From Jannaschia sp. M317 (GTDB lineage Bacteria; Pseudomonadota; Alphaproteobacteria; Rhodobacterales; Rhodobacteraceae), in NCBI RefSeq assembly GCF_025141175.1, contig NZ_CP081155.1, forward strand, positions 2,881,001 through 2,945,000: a stretch of 64,000 nt of DNA, given 5' to 3'. Position 1 is the first letter of the stretch. Every line of letters begins with the position of its first letter. Position numbers and translations under genes: made by a program. Shown piece by piece: positions 25,183 through 34,484 of this stretch. The notes beneath the pieces were generated by a model. The model made no database searches and was not told the origin of the DNA. It worked only from the letters and a program-made list of their open reading frames with translations.

Positions 25183-26925
25183 TCAGCGCATTTCCTGTGC
25201 CGGTTCGACCCCAAGGATACCCAATCCCGCCGCAATGACAACGGACACCGCCCGCGCCAAGGCGATCTTGGCGGCAGATGTGTCCTTATCGTCCTGCAGG
25301 AAGCGGAGACCCGTCTCGTCGTTGCCCCGGTTCCACAGCGCGTGGAACGCCTGCGCCAGGTCGTAAAGGTAGAACGCGACCCGGTGCGGCTCGTGCCCCT
25401 TGGCGGCGATTTCGACCAGACGCGGCCATTCGGCCAGCTTGGCGGCCAACGCCTGTTCGGCGACGTGGTCCAACCGCGTCAGGTCGGCCTGTGCCAGCGC
25501 CGCGTCGCTGGTGTCGATCCCGGCATCAACTGCCTTGCGCAGGACCGACATGACCCGCGCGTGGGCGTATTGCACGTAATAGACGGGGTTGTCCTTGGAT
25601 TGCTCCAGCGCCTTGTCGACCTCGAAATCAAGCGGCGCGTCGTTCTTGCGGGTCAGCATGACGAACCGGGTCACGTCGCGCCCGACCAGTTCGACCACGT
25701 CGGCCAGGGTCACAAAGGTCCCTGCCCGCTTGGACATCTTCAACTGCTCGCCGCCGCGCGTCAGCTTGACCAGCTGCGTCAGCTTGATGTCCAGCGGCAC
25801 CTTGCCATCCGACAGCGCGGCAACAGCCGCCTTCATGCGTTTGACGTAGCCGCCATGATCGGCCCCGAAGACGTCGATCAACGCGTCGAAGCCGCGCAGC
25901 GTCTTGTCATAGTGATAGGCGATGTCGGGCGCGAAATAGGTCCAGCCCCCGTCCGATTTCTGGATCGGGCGGTCGACGTCGTCGCCGTAGTCGGTGGATT
26001 TGAACAGCGTCTGTTCGCGTGGCTCCCAATCCTCGGGCAGTTTGCCCTTAGGCGGCTCCAACGTACCGCGATAGATCAGGCCCTTGGCGTCCAGCTCTGC
26101 GATGGCCGCTTCGATCTTGCCGGTGCCGTACAGCGCCTTTTCGGACGAGAACACGTCCATCTTCACGCCCAACAGGCCCAGATCGCGGCGGATCAGGTCC
26201 ATCATCGCCTCGGTGGCGAAATTGCGCACCTCTTCCAGCCAGACGTCCTCCGGCTGGTCGATATAGGCCGCGCCGACCTTGGTTTTCAGCGCCTCACCGA
26301 CCTCGATCAGGTAGTCGCCGGGATAGGTTCCCTCGGGCCAGTCGACCGTCAGATCGTGCGCCTCCAGGTAGCGGTTGTAGACGGAGCGGGCCAGCACATC
26401 GACCTGCGCGCCGCCATCGTTGATGTAGTATTCCCGCGTCACCTCGTAACCGGAATAGGCCAGCAGGGACGCCAACGCGTCGCCAAACACCGCACCGCGC
26501 GTATGCCCCACGTGCAGCGGGCCGGTCGGGTTGGCCGAGACGTATTCGACGTTGACCTTCTGCCCCTTGCCCATGTCGGAACGGCCGAAGTCTGCACCCT
26601 GCGTCAGCACGGCGCCGACGATGTCCTGCCAGACCGACGCGGCCAGCCGGATGTTCAGAAACCCCGGCCCCGCCACCTCGGCAGAGGCGATGCGTGGGTC
26701 GGCGGTCAGACGCGGGGCCAGGGCCTCGGCGATGTCGCGGGGTTTCATCCTGGCCGGCTTGGCCAGAACCATCGCCGCATTCGTCGCCATGTCGCCGTGC
26801 GCCGGATCGCGCGGCGGTTCCACCGCGACGTTGCCTTGGGCCAGACCGGCGGGGATCACCCCCTCGTCGGCCAGCGCGTCGAGCGCGGAAATCGTGAGGG
26901 CGCGAATATCGGCAAAGAGGTTCAT
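25183..26925 (-). CDS. argS: Arginyl-tRNA synthetase
   Basis: Class I aminoacyl-tRNA synthetase that charges tRNA-Arg. The HIGH motif reads H-V-G-H at 138-141 and is followed by T-R-G; the KMSK motif is [10 protein letters not shown]. The C-terminal DALR anticodon-binding region contains Y-A-H-A-R-V and [14 protein letters not shown]. The 580-residue length is standard. The ATG at 26925 (M-N-L-F-A-D-I-R) is preferred over the upstream in-frame ATG at 26985 because homologues begin here, although no ribosome site is evident. First gene of a minus-strand run toward the SPOR, nagZ and scp genes. Confidence 0.97.
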   Translation of the reverse strand: MNLFADIRALTISALDALADEGVIPAGLAQGNVAVEPPRDPAHGDMATNAAMVLAKPARMKPRDIAEALAPRLTADPRIASAEVAGPGFLNIRLAASVWQDIVGAVLTQGADFGRSDMGKGQKVNVEYVSANPTGPLHVGHTRGAVFGDALASLLAYSGYEVTREYYINDGGAQVDVLARSVYNRYLEAHDLTVDWPEGTYPGDYLIEVGEALKTKVGAAYIDQPEDVWLEEVRNFATEAMMDLIRRDLGLLGVKMDVFSSEKALYGTGKIEAAIAELDAKGLIYRGTLEPPKGKLPEDWEPREQTLFKSTDYGDDVDRPIQKSDGGWTYFAPDIAYHYDKTLRGFDALIDVFGADHGGYVKRMKAAVAALSDGKVPLDIKLTQLVKLTRGGEQLKMSKRAGTFVTLADVVELVGRDVTRFVMLTRKNDAPLDFEVDKALEQSKDNPVYYVQYAHARVMSVLRKAVDAGIDTSDAALAQADLTRLDHVAEQALAAKLAEWPRLVEIAAKGHEPHRVAFYLYDLAQAFHALWNRGNDETGLRFLQDDKDTSAAKIALARAVSVVIAAGLGILGVEPAQEMR

Positions 26926-27005
26926 GGGGGACCGGTCCGTGTCTGGGGCTGCGGTCCCTTTAGCGCCGGGCTGCGCGGGCCTCAACCCGCGCCGGGTGGC
27001 TGTCT

Positions 27006-27467
27006 CTAACCCTTGTGTTGCATCACAAAGGACGTGGCCAGCGTGCAGCCCTCGGCGTCGATCATGCCGCCCTCTTCCTCCATCATCTTCTGGACGTCCA
27101 TGTTGACGCGATTCTGGATCTCCGTTTCGGACAGCAGTTCCATGGTCGCGATCACCGCTTCCTTGCCGGGGCCCGACAGGCTAGCGCGCCAGGTGGTGTC
27201 GTCAACCTGTTCCCAGGCGACCGGCTGTCCGTCGGGGTTCAGGCCGCTTGCCAGATTGGGGTCGAAGGCCCCGTTCCAGTCGACCTCGAACACGTTGCGC
27301 CGACCGATATTCGCAACCATCTGATCGGCCATTGGCTGAAACATCGCGGGGCAGACCTCTGCCATCTGGGCCTCGACGGATCGGACGGTCCAATCCCCGT
27401 TTAGGGGCACGATGTCCGCCAGGGCGGGCGTGGTGAGCAGGCAAAGGCACAAGGCAAGGCGGCGCAT
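27006..27467 (-). CDS. Exported protein of unknown function (153 aa)
   Basis: A 153-residue protein with a clear signal peptide [17 protein letters not shown], cleavage predicted after A-L-A near residue 17. The mature part has two cysteines (in V-C-P-A-M and G-C-T-L), several short beta strands and an acidic helical segment [11 protein letters not shown]. No family is recognised. The ATG at 27467 has GGAG six bases upstream; a longer frame begins at 27530 but lacks a site. It lies between argS and dgt in the same orientation and may be a separate unit. Confidence 0.75.
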   Translation of the reverse strand: MRRLALCLCLLTTPALADIVPLNGDWTVRSVEAQMAEVCPAMFQPMADQMVANIGRRNVFEVDWNGAFDPNLASGLNPDGQPVAWEQVDDTTWRASLSGPGKEAVIATMELLSETEIQNRVNMDVQKMMEEEGGMIDAEGCTLATSFVMQHKG

Positions 27468-27542
27468 CGAAATCTCCGGTCGGATGAAAGACATGGCCGC
27501 AGTTTCGCACCCCGCCCGCGACCGGGGCAAGGTCAGGTTTTC

Positions 27543-28679
27543 CTACCCCAGCAGACGCTCGTGTTCCTGCAGGGCAAACCGATCCGTCATGCCCGCGATA
27601 TAATCGCAGACGATGCGCGCCAGCTCCGTCTCGTTGGCGACCTCGTCGACGTCCTTGCGCCACTGCTTGGGCAGGTGTTCAGGGGCGGCCAGGAACAAGG
27701 GAAACAACTCGTCCACCACCTGCGTCACCTGTTTGCGGACCTCGACCACCGCGGGGGCGCGGTACATGCGTTCGAACAGGAATCGGCGGATCACCTTCAG
27801 ATCGGACCACAGCGCGGGCGTGAACTGCACCATCATCCGCCCCGCATGACGCACGTCCCCGGCCGAGCGCGGCTGCACCTCGGCCAGGTTCGCCTCGGTC
27901 ACGCGGATCACATCCTCGACCAACACGCCAAAGAACCGGCGCAGCGCCTCGTGCCGACGGCGGTAATAGTTGAGACCGGGATAGACCCGGTCCACCTCGG
28001 CAAAGCAGTCGTGCAGAACCGGCAATTCGGCCAGCTCATCGGTCGAAAACAGCTCGGCCCGCAGGCCGTCGTGCAGGTCGTGGTTGTTGTAGGCGATGTC
28101 ATCGGACAGGGCTGCGACCTGGGCCTCGGCGCTGGCATGGGTGGTCAGTTCCAGATCGTGCCGGGCGTCGTATTCGGCCAGGGCATAGGGCACCGGTGCG
28201 CCGACGGGTCCGTTATGTTTCGCAATGCCTTCAAGGGTTTCCCACGTCAGGTTCAGCCCGTCCCATTCCGCATAGTGCCGTTCCAGCCGGGTGACGATGC
28301 GGATCGCCTGCGCATTGTGGTCAAAGCCGCCAAAGGGGGCCATCAACCTCTGCAGCGCCTCTTCGCCGGTGTGACCGAACGGCGGGTGGCCCAGATCGTG
28401 GGCCAGCGCGACGCCCTCGGTCAGTTCCATGTTCAGGCCCAGATGTTTTGAAATGGTGCGCGCGACTTGCCCGACCTCGATGGAATGGGTCAGGCGGGTG
28501 CGAAAATAATCGCCCTCGTGCTCGATGAACACCTGGGTCTTGTGCTTGAGCCGCCGGAACGCGCTGGCGTGGATAATGCGGTCGCGGTCACGCTGAAAAG
28601 GAGAGCGGAAGGCGCTCTCTTCCTCCGGGAAAAGGCGCCCGCGGGTGGCGTTGGGGTCGCTGGCATAGGGGACTGTCAC
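27543..28679 (-). CDS. dgt: Deoxyguanosinetriphosphate triphosphohydrolase-like protein
   Basis: HD-domain phosphohydrolase that removes triphosphate from dNTPs. Metal-binding His65 (R-L-T-H-S) and the H-D pair at 94-95 (A-L-A-H-D-L-G-H-P-P-F-G-H) are present, with a later D-D-I-A-Y-N-N-H-D segment supplying the last Asp. The 378-residue length fits the type-2 dGTPase-like subgroup, whose members can act on several dNTPs. The start codon is GTG at 28679. It is transcribed divergently from erpA across a 75-base gap. This adjacency is common in Rhodobacteraceae. Confidence 0.93.
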   Translation of the reverse strand: MTVPYASDPNATRGRLFPEEESAFRSPFQRDRDRIIHASAFRRLKHKTQVFIEHEGDYFRTRLTHSIEVGQVARTISKHLGLNMELTEGVALAHDLGHPPFGHTGEEALQRLMAPFGGFDHNAQAIRIVTRLERHYAEWDGLNLTWETLEGIAKHNGPVGAPVPYALAEYDARHDLELTTHASAEAQVAALSDDIAYNNHDLHDGLRAELFSTDELAELPVLHDCFAEVDRVYPGLNYYRRRHEALRRFFGVLVEDVIRVTEANLAEVQPRSAGDVRHAGRMMVQFTPALWSDLKVIRRFLFERMYRAPAVVEVRKQVTQVVDELFPLFLAAPEHLPKQWRKDVDEVANETELARIVCDYIAGMTDRFALQEHERLLG

Positions 28680-28689
28680 GGCGGCTCTC

Positions 28690-28718
28690 TTGGCAGGCGG
28701 GCGTGGCGTCCATATATC
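28690..28718 (+). promoter_or_regulatory. Predicted erpA promoter
   Basis: TTGGCA (28690-28695) is followed after 17 bases by TATATC (28713-28718), 37 bases before the erpA ATG. Spacing and sequence fit a housekeeping sigma factor. It sits in the short divergent region shared with dgt. Confidence 0.5.
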
Positions 28719-28754
28719 GGGGGTGACGGAATTGCACGAGCTTATAGGTAAGCC

Positions 28755-29084
28755 ATGGACCTCTCCCTGCCCCCCCGCGTGACCCCCCGCGCATTTGAAC
28801 GTCTGGCCGAGATCGGCGCGAACGACGCGGGCAAGGCGCTGCGCGTTGCCGTCGAAGGCGGCGGCTGCTCCGGTTTTCAGTATCAGATCGACCTGGACGA
28901 GGTGGCCGAAGGCGACCTGATCCTGGAAGGCGAAGGCCAGAAAGTCGTGGTCGACGAGGTGTCCTTGCCGTTTCTGGAAAACGCCGTGATCGACTTTACC
29001 GAAGAATTGGTCGGCTCTCGCTTCACCATCGAAAACCCCAATGCGTCGTCCAGCTGCGGCTGCGGCGTCAGTTTCTCGATGTGA
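28755..29084 (+). CDS. erpA: A-type iron-sulfur cluster carrier (ErpA/IscA family)
   Basis: A 109-residue A-type carrier that delivers iron-sulfur clusters to apoproteins. The three ligand cysteines are Cys38 (G-G-C-S-G-F), Cys101 and Cys103 (S-C-G-C-G). It is a stand-alone gene away from any isc or suf cluster, which favours an ErpA-type role over IscA. AGGT precedes the ATG. Its stop abuts the convergent MATE gene by one base. ErpA versus another A-type subgroup cannot be settled without a tree. Confidence 0.9.
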   Translation: MDLSLPPRVTPRAFERLAEIGANDAGKALRVAVEGGGCSGFQYQIDLDEVAEGDLILEGEGQKVVVDEVSLPFLENAVIDFTEELVGSRFTIENPNASSSCGCGVSFSM

Positions 29085-30446
29085 TCAGGGGCGGACCCGC
29101 GCGTCCGCCCGCACCAACGACACGAACCGCCACCCCAACGCCAACGCGGCTGCGGCCAGTCCGACCGTCAGGCCCAGCCAGATCCCGCTGGGCCCCCAGC
29201 TGAAAACGAAGCCCAGCACGTAACTGGCCGGCAGGCCCAGCACCCAGTAGGACACGATGGCCAGAACCATCGGCGCACGCGTGTCCTGCACCCCGCGCAA
29301 CATGCCCAGGGCCATGACCTGACCCGCATCGACCAGTTGGAACAGCGCGGCCAGCATCAGCAGATGCACCCCCAAGACCAGGATCGCCGGGGCCTGCGGG
29401 TCCGCCGAATCCAGAAACAGCGCCACGATCTGCGTGCCCGCCCCCAGATAGAGCGCAGTGGCCACCAGAACCGCGACGGCAGACAAAAGCGACGCGGCAA
29501 CGGCCGCGCGGATCACGGCGGGCCGGTCCCCGCGCCCCCAGGCATGGCCCACGCGCACCGTCGCGGCAGCCGATAGCCCCATGTGAACCATGAACCCGAT
29601 CATAGCGACCTGGATGGCGATACCATGGGCCGCCAGGGGCACGGTTCCCAGCCACCCCATCATCAATGCCGTGGCGACGAACAGCCCGCTTTCGGCCAGA
29701 TGCGTCAGACCGATAGGCCAACCCAGGCGAAAGATCTCTGCAAAGATCGGCCAATCGGACCGGTGCAGGTTTTTCAGCAACTCGAACCGCGCCATGCCCG
29801 GCCCATGGGTCGCATAGCGCGCCAGCACCAGCAACGTCAGCGTGTGCACCCCCAAGGACGCGATGGCCGCGCCCTCCAGTCCCAGCTCCGGGAACCCCCA
29901 GTTGCCAAAGATCAGCAACCAGTTCAGCCCGCCGTTCAGCGCAGCCGCAGCCAAGGTCGCCCAAAGCACGATGCGCGTGTGTTCCAGCGCGCTGAGATGG
30001 CTGCGCAACGTCGCGGTCAACAGCGCCGGGATCATGCCCAGCCCGGCAATCCGCAAATAGGATTGCGCGTCCAGGGCGACCTGAGGGTCCTGCCCTGCCG
30101 CGCGCAGCAGCAGGCCGGACCACCAGAATGCGGGCAGCACCAGCGCCCCGAACAGAACCGACAGCCACAATCCCATCCGCGCGACCCGCCGCGCCCGCAC
30201 CTCGTCCTCGCGGCCGACGGCCTCGGCGGACATGGGCAGGACAGCATAGGCAAAGCCGGAGCCCACAACCATGAAAACAAAGAAGAAAGACGCCCCAAGC
30301 GTCACCGCAGCCAAGGCCGGGACGGAATACCAGCCCAGCATCACCGTATCGGTCAGACCGACCAGAACCTGCGCCAGTTGACTGCCCACCAATGGCAGGC
30401 CCAGCGTAAGCGTACGGCCGAAATCACGTTGCAAAGGAATGCCCAT
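29085..30446 (-). CDS. MATE family efflux transporter
   Basis: A 453-residue multidrug/toxin extrusion transporter of the NorM type with twelve predicted membrane helices. The two halves are related; L-V-G-L-T-D-T-V-M-L-G-W (about 25-36) is the family's first signature and the second half has G-L-S-A-A-A-T-V-R-V-G (about 288-298), both typical. It would export cationic compounds using a Na+ or H+ gradient. The ATG at 30446 begins M-G-I-P-L-Q-R-D-F. It is adjacent to, and in the same direction as, a TetR regulator upstream (gap 44 bases), so they could share control. Substrate unknown. Confidence 0.92.
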   Translation of the reverse strand: MGIPLQRDFGRTLTLGLPLVGSQLAQVLVGLTDTVMLGWYSVPALAAVTLGASFFFVFMVVGSGFAYAVLPMSAEAVGREDEVRARRVARMGLWLSVLFGALVLPAFWWSGLLLRAAGQDPQVALDAQSYLRIAGLGMIPALLTATLRSHLSALEHTRIVLWATLAAAALNGGLNWLLIFGNWGFPELGLEGAAIASLGVHTLTLLVLARYATHGPGMARFELLKNLHRSDWPIFAEIFRLGWPIGLTHLAESGLFVATALMMGWLGTVPLAAHGIAIQVAMIGFMVHMGLSAAATVRVGHAWGRGDRPAVIRAAVAASLLSAVAVLVATALYLGAGTQIVALFLDSADPQAPAILVLGVHLLMLAALFQLVDAGQVMALGMLRGVQDTRAPMVLAIVSYWVLGLPASYVLGFVFSWGPSGIWLGLTVGLAAAALALGWRFVSLVRADARVRP

Positions 30447-30490
30447 GCCGCCGCGCTATAACGGCAGGGCGGGCCTGTCCATCGCCGTGT

Positions 30491-31066
30491 TCAGGCCAGC
30501 CGGTCCAGGTCTGCGACCAACTCGTCGGCCAAGGCCCGCGCATCCACACCCGGGCGTTCCGCCGTTGCGCGCAGGCCGGTCAGATCGGCTTGGTAGCGCC
30601 GCGCCAGCCGCCGCGGATCGTGATGCCCCGCCACTTCTCCCGCGGCCTGCGCGGCGGCAAACAAGGCGGCAAAACGGGCCTCCATCCCATCCAGGTGGGC
30701 GGCAATTCGGTCCGACAGGGCCGGGTTGCGTGTCCCGATTTCAAGCAGACCCTTGACCAGCATACAGGCCTGCGACGGACGATTGCCCGGTTGCGCAAAG
30801 CTCAGCAAATGCGCCTTGAGCGCGTCCAGGGGGGTGCCATCGCGCGCCCACCGCGCCAGGGTCGCCGCGCCATCCTGCGCATAACGGTCCAACGTCAGGC
30901 CGAACAAGGCATCCTTCGATCCGAACGCCGCGTAGAAACTGCCGGGGCGCATGTCGAGCGCCGCCTCCAGGTCCTTCATCGAGGTGCCGGCCCACCCTTT
31001 TTCCCAGAACAGGTCGCGGGCTCGGTCGATCAGGGCATCGCGGTCGTAGGCGGGGGGACGGGGCAT
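30491..31066 (-). CDS. TetR family transcriptional regulator
   Basis: A 191-residue TetR-type repressor. The helix-turn-helix is T-S-M-K-D-L-E-A-A-L-D-M-R-P-G-S-F-Y-A-A-F (about 28-48) with the usual A-F-G-S-K-D-A-L-F follow-on. The C-terminal ligand domain resembles the AcrR/YbiH group by its L-L-E-I-G-T-R-N and A-A-Q-A-A-G-E segments. The ATG at 31066 begins M-P-R-P-P-A-Y-D-R-D. It is divergent from the AhpD-like gene; two near-perfect palindromes in the 94-base gap are likely its operators. It could also control the MATE gene 44 bases downstream of it in the same direction. Confidence 0.9.
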   Translation of the reverse strand: MPRPPAYDRDALIDRARDLFWEKGWAGTSMKDLEAALDMRPGSFYAAFGSKDALFGLTLDRYAQDGAATLARWARDGTPLDALKAHLLSFAQPGNRPSQACMLVKGLLEIGTRNPALSDRIAAHLDGMEARFAALFAAAQAAGEVAGHHDPRRLARRYQADLTGLRATAERPGVDARALADELVADLDRLA

Positions 31067-31080
31067 GGCATCACATTTAC

Positions 31081-31096
31081 TTGAACAACTGCTCAA
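31081..31096. promoter_or_regulatory. Candidate TetR operator 1
   Basis: TTGAACAACTGCTCAA is a 16-bp palindrome allowing two symmetric mismatched positions (consensus TTGARCARYTGYTCAA). It lies 15 bases upstream of the tetR start and shares the TTGAA/TTCAA arms of operator 2, 25 bases away. Two similar sites between a TetR gene and its divergent partner suggest autoregulation. Confidence 0.6.
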
Positions 31097-31105
31097 CATT
31101 TATTC

Positions 31106-31121
31106 TTGAACGATCATTCAA
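31106..31121. promoter_or_regulatory. Candidate TetR operator 2
   Basis: TTGAACGATCATTCAA is a 16-bp palindrome with one mismatched base pair. Its TTGAAC could also serve as the -35 of a promoter toward the AhpD-like gene, so repressor binding would block it. The start of that gene is 40 bases downstream. Confidence 0.6.
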
Positions 31122-31160
31122 TCAAGCCTAACTCCGCTGCAACACAAACAGGAGCTTTCC

Positions 31161-31718
31161 ATGACCGACTTCCCCTCTCACGATCTGACCACCGCGCCCG
31201 AGGCCTCCAAGCCGCTGCTTGAGAAATCGCAGGCCGCCTTTGGTCGGTTGCCCGGCCTGCACAAGGTCATGGCCGAAAGCCCGCAACTGCTCGAAGGGTA
31301 TCAGGTGCTGCACAAGCTGTTCACCGAAACCGGTTTCGACGCGGATGAGTTGACCGTCGTCTGGCAGACAATCAACGTCGAGCATGCCTGCCACTATTGC
31401 GTGCCCGCCCATACCGGGATCGCCAAGATGATGAAGGTCGACGATGCCATCTCGGACGCCCTGCGCGACGAGACCGCCCTGCCCGCCCCCAAGCTGGAGG
31501 CGCTGCGGACCTTCACGCTGGCCATGGTGCGCGACCGGGGCAACGTGTCCGAAGCTCAGATGCAGGCGTTCTTTGACGCAGGCTACGACCACCGCGCCGT
31601 GCTGAACGTGATCCTGGCCTTGGCCCAGAAGGTGATGTCCAACTACACCAACCACGTGGCCGAAACCCCCGTGGATGAGGGGATGCGAAAGTTCGCCTGG
31701 ACCAAGGCAACCACGTAA
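31161..31718 (+). CDS. Carboxymuconolactone decarboxylase / AhpD-like protein
   Basis: A 185-residue alkylhydroperoxidase-D-like protein. The active-site motif E-H-A-C-H-Y-C-V-P-A-H gives redox cysteines 77 and 80 and His84, the C-x-x-C-x-x-x-H arrangement of AhpD-type thiol peroxidases. The fold is expected to be all helical. AGGAG lies before the ATG. It is divergent from a TetR repressor with two operator-like palindromes between them, so expression is probably inducible by an organic or oxidant ligand. A hairpin terminator follows 20 bases after the stop. Confidence 0.9.
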   Translation: MTDFPSHDLTTAPEASKPLLEKSQAAFGRLPGLHKVMAESPQLLEGYQVLHKLFTETGFDADELTVVWQTINVEHACHYCVPAHTGIAKMMKVDDAISDALRDETALPAPKLEALRTFTLAMVRDRGNVSEAQMQAFFDAGYDHRAVLNVILALAQKVMSNYTNHVAETPVDEGMRKFAWTKATT

Positions 31719-31738
31719 AGCCAGCGGTACAAAAGAAA

Positions 31739-31765
31739 AAAGGGCACCCACGATGGGTGCCCTTT
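31739..31765 (-). terminator. Strong terminator of ndk, also facing the AhpD-like gene
   Basis: AAAGGGCACCCA (31739-31750) pairs perfectly with TGGGTGCCCTTT (31754-31765) around a three-base loop. On the minus strand the stem is followed by TTTTTCTTTT, a clear U-tract for ndk. Both converging genes probably end here. Confidence 0.9.
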
Positions 31766-31814
31766 GCGGAACGATCTGGGGCACGCGGGTTTCCCCGCGC
31801 CCGAGGCGTCTTGT

Positions 31815-32237
31815 TCAGCCGACCAGTTCAAGGCCCGAGAAGAAGAAGGCGATTTCTTCGGCGGCCGTCTCCGGCGCGTCGGAGCCGTGGACCGAGTTCT
31901 CGCCGATGGACAGCGCGAATTCCTTGCGGATGGTGCCTTCGGCGGCTTCGGCCGGGTTGGTGGCGCCCATGACTTCACGGTTCTTCGCGATGGCGTCTTC
32001 GCCTTCCAGAACCTGCACGACGATCGGCTCGGAGATCATGAATTCGGTCAGTTCACCAAAGAAGGGGCGGTCCTTGTGGACACCATAAAAGGCTTCGGCC
32101 TGGGCCAGCGTCAGTTGAATGCGCTTGGACGCGACGATACGCAGGCCGGCCTCTTCGAACTTGGCGGCGATCTGACCGGTCAGGTTGCGCTTGGTGGCGT
32201 CGGGCTTGATGATCGAGAAGGTGCGTTGAACGGCCAT
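31815..32237 (-). CDS. ndk: Nucleoside diphosphate kinase
   Basis: Transfers gamma phosphate between nucleoside triphosphates and diphosphates. The 140-residue protein has the canonical [13 protein letters not shown] start and active-site His117 in N-S-V-H-G-S-D. The ATG at 32237 has AGGAG six bases upstream; a longer frame to 32360 is not used. The gene is monocistronic with a strong terminator downstream. It is divergent from the ABC-F gene with a long gap between them. Confidence 0.98.
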   Translation of the reverse strand: MAVQRTFSIIKPDATKRNLTGQIAAKFEEAGLRIVASKRIQLTLAQAEAFYGVHKDRPFFGELTEFMISEPIVVQVLEGEDAIAKNREVMGATNPAEAAEGTIRKEFALSIGENSVHGSDAPETAAEEIAFFFSGLELVG

Positions 32238-32576
32238 GGGAAACTCCTGAATTGGCATTTGGCCGCGCCCTATCATGGGTGATGCCGGGGGTGAAGCCAC
32301 CGCATCGGGGGCCAGGCGGGTTTTGTCGGCAGGGGTCCAGCCTGCGCGCCGGTCGAACATCCCCTGTCCCGGACCCTGATCCCGCGCGGCCCCTCGCCGC
32401 TGATGCCTGCGCCCGCCTTTCGCGTCACGACGCCCTGGATCGTGACCCGGCGATCCGAGGCAGACGATGCGGCCGATGTCGCGCGGAACCGCACCCGAAA
32501 CCTGACCAGAGGCTATCTGGTTTCGACCCGCCGCCTGGGCTCTTGCCGACGGGCCGGGAATCAGTCAGGTGGCCCC
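32238..32576. other. Long divergent gap between ndk and the ABC-F gene
   Basis: 339 bases without a convincing gene. Short open frames exist on both strands (a 73-codon minus frame ending at 32273 and an in-frame extension of the ABC-F gene from 32403) but neither has a ribosome site or familiar sequence. Promoters for both flanking genes must lie here; no clear -35/-10 pair was picked out. An ABC-F leader with regulatory translation is possible but not demonstrable by eye. Confidence 0.4.
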
Positions 32577-34424
32577 ATGCTTCAGATCACCGATCTCTCC
32601 TATTCCGTTGCCGGTCGCCCCCTTATGGTGGACGCCAGCGCCACGATCCCCGACGGCCACAAGGTTGGCCTTGTCGGACGCAATGGCACCGGCAAGACGA
32701 CGCTGTTCCGTATCATCCGGGGGGAAATTCCCCTGGATGCCGGCGACATCTCCCTTCCGTCCCGTGCCCGCATCGGCGGCGTTGCCCAGGAAGTGCCGTC
32801 ATCGGAAACGACGGTCCTGCAAACAGTGCTGGATGCCGACACCGAGCGAGCCGAACTCATGGCCGAGGCGGAAACGGCGACCGATCCGACCCGCATCGCC
32901 GAGGTGCAGGCGCGGCTGCAGGATATTGACGCCTGGTCCGGTGAAGCCCGCGCGTCGTCCATTCTCAAGGGCCTCGGCTTTGAAGTCGAGGAACAGCAGC
33001 GCCCCTGCTCCGCCTATTCGGGCGGTTGGCGGATGCGCGTGGCGCTGGCCGGTGTGCTGTTTGCCCAGCCGGACCTGCTTTTGCTGGATGAACCGACGAA
33101 CTATCTGGATCTGGAAGGCGCGCTCTGGCTGGAAAGCTATCTGGTCAAATACCCCCATACGGTCATCATCATCAGTCACGACCGGGGCCTGTTGAACCGG
33201 TCGGTGGGCGGCATCCTCCACCTGGAGGACAAGGGACTTACCTACTACACCGGCACCTATGACCAATTCGTTAAGGCCCGCGCCGAAAAGCGTGCCGGCC
33301 AGGCGGCTCTGGCGGCGAAACAGGCGACGCAGCGGGCGCACCTGCAGGCCTTCGTGGACCGTTTCAAGGCCAAGGCATCCAAGGCGAAACAGGCGCAAAG
33401 CCGCGTCAAGATGCTGGAGCGGATGGAGACGATCACCGCCCCCGAAGACGCCGCGCGCGTGGTCTTTACCTTCCCCAAACCGACGCAGTTGAACCCCCCG
33501 ATCCTGCGGCTTGAGGGGGCCTCGGTCGGCTATGGGGGGCCGGATGTCCTGACCCGGTTGAATGTTCGAATAGATCAAGACGATCGCATCGCCCTGCTGG
33601 GGCGAAATGGCGAGGGGAAATCCACCCTTTCCAAGCTATTGTCGGACAAACTTCAGACATCTGACGGCAAGCGCGAAGCGTCTTCCAAGTTGAAGATCGG
33701 ATACTTCGCCCAGCACCAGGTGGATGAGCTTCATACCGACGAAACACCCTTGGAGCACCTGCGGCGCGAGCGCCCGGACGAGGCCCCGCCCAAGTTGAGG
33801 GCGCGGCTTGCGTCCTTTGGTCTGGGGGTCGATCAGGCGGATACTTTGGTGGCCAAATTGTCGGGCGGGCAAAAGGCGCGCCTGTCGCTGCTGCTGGCGA
33901 CACTGGACGCGCCGCACCTGCTGATCCTGGACGAGCCGACCAACCACCTGGACATCGAGAGCCGGGAGGCGTTGGTGACCGCCTTGACGCGATATGACGG
34001 GGCCGTCGTCCTGGTCAGCCACGACATGCACCTGCTGAGCCTGGTCGCGGACCGGCTGTGGCTGGTCAAAGGTGGCAGCGTGGCCCCCTATGAGGGCGAC
34101 CTGGAAAGCTATCGCAAGCTGCTGTTGCAGGGCGAAGAAAAGCCCGCAAAGACCGAGAAGAAAAAGGAAAAGCCGCCGGTCAGCAGGGATCGCCTGCTGG
34201 AGCTGCGAAGCGAAGTCCGCAAGGCCGAGGCCCGCGTCAAGAAGATCGACGAAATGCGCGACAAACTGGCCAAGAAACTGGCGGATCCGACGCTTTATGA
34301 TGAGGGGCGCGTCGGCGAGCTGGAGACCTGGAACAAGAAATACGCCGAGGTGATGGAGGCCGCGGACCGGGCCGAAACCCTGTGGATGCAGGCGATGGAT
34401 CAGCTGGAAAAGGCCCAGGCGTAA
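32577..34424 (+). CDS. ABC-F family ATPase (ribosome-associated type)
   Basis: A 615-residue cytosolic protein with two ABC ATPase domains and no membrane segments, as in Uup, YheS and EttA. Walker A of the first domain is G-R-N-G-T-G-K-T-T (34-42), its signature Y-S-G-G-W-R-M-R and Walker B L-L-L-D-E-P-T-N-Y-L-D; the second domain has G-R-N-G-E-G-K-S-T, L-S-G-G-Q-K-A-R and L-I-L-D-E-P-T-N-H-L-D. A charged linker follows the first domain, and the C-terminus (about 520-610) is a Lys/Glu-rich coiled coil, as in Uup-like proteins. ABC-F proteins act on stalled or translating ribosomes. AGGTGG precedes the ATG at 32577. Subtype is not settled. Confidence 0.92.
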   Translation: MLQITDLSYSVAGRPLMVDASATIPDGHKVGLVGRNGTGKTTLFRIIRGEIPLDAGDISLPSRARIGGVAQEVPSSETTVLQTVLDADTERAELMAEAETATDPTRIAEVQARLQDIDAWSGEARASSILKGLGFEVEEQQRPCSAYSGGWRMRVALAGVLFAQPDLLLLDEPTNYLDLEGALWLESYLVKYPHTVIIISHDRGLLNRSVGGILHLEDKGLTYYTGTYDQFVKARAEKRAGQAALAAKQATQRAHLQAFVDRFKAKASKAKQAQSRVKMLERMETITAPEDAARVVFTFPKPTQLNPPILRLEGASVGYGGPDVLTRLNVRIDQDDRIALLGRNGEGKSTLSKLLSDKLQTSDGKREASSKLKIGYFAQHQVDELHTDETPLEHLRRERPDEAPPKLRARLASFGLGVDQADTLVAKLSGGQKARLSLLLATLDAPHLLILDEPTNHLDIESREALVTALTRYDGAVVLVSHDMHLLSLVADRLWLVKGGSVAPYEGDLESYRKLLLQGEEKPAKTEKKKEKPPVSRDRLLELRSEVRKAEARVKKIDEMRDKLAKKLADPTLYDEGRVGELETWNKKYAEVMEAADRAETLWMQAMDQLEKAQA

Positions 34425-34426
34425 TT

Positions 34427-34480
34427 GTGCAAATCTGTGCAAATTCGACGTATGATCCATGGGTGACCGAGGTATGATCC
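34427..34480 (+). repeat. Two short direct-repeat pairs ahead of marC
   Basis: GTGCAAATCT (34427-34436) is followed at once by GTGCAAATTC (34437-34446). GTATGATCC occurs at 34450-34458 and again at 34472-34480, exactly 22 bases apart, and GTATGA recurs at the marC start. Each GTATGATCC contains an ATG that opens a four-codon frame: ATG-ATC-CAT-GGG-TGA (34452-34466) and ATG-ATC-CGG-GTA-TGA (34474-34488), the latter's stop overlapping the marC ATG at 34485. Confidence 0.6.
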
Positions 34481-34484
34481 GGGT

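Noticed and set aside
32273..32494. 73-codon minus ORF between ndk and the ABC-F gene
   Set aside because: Arg/Gly/Pro-rich composition typical of random GC-rich frames; no ribosome site.
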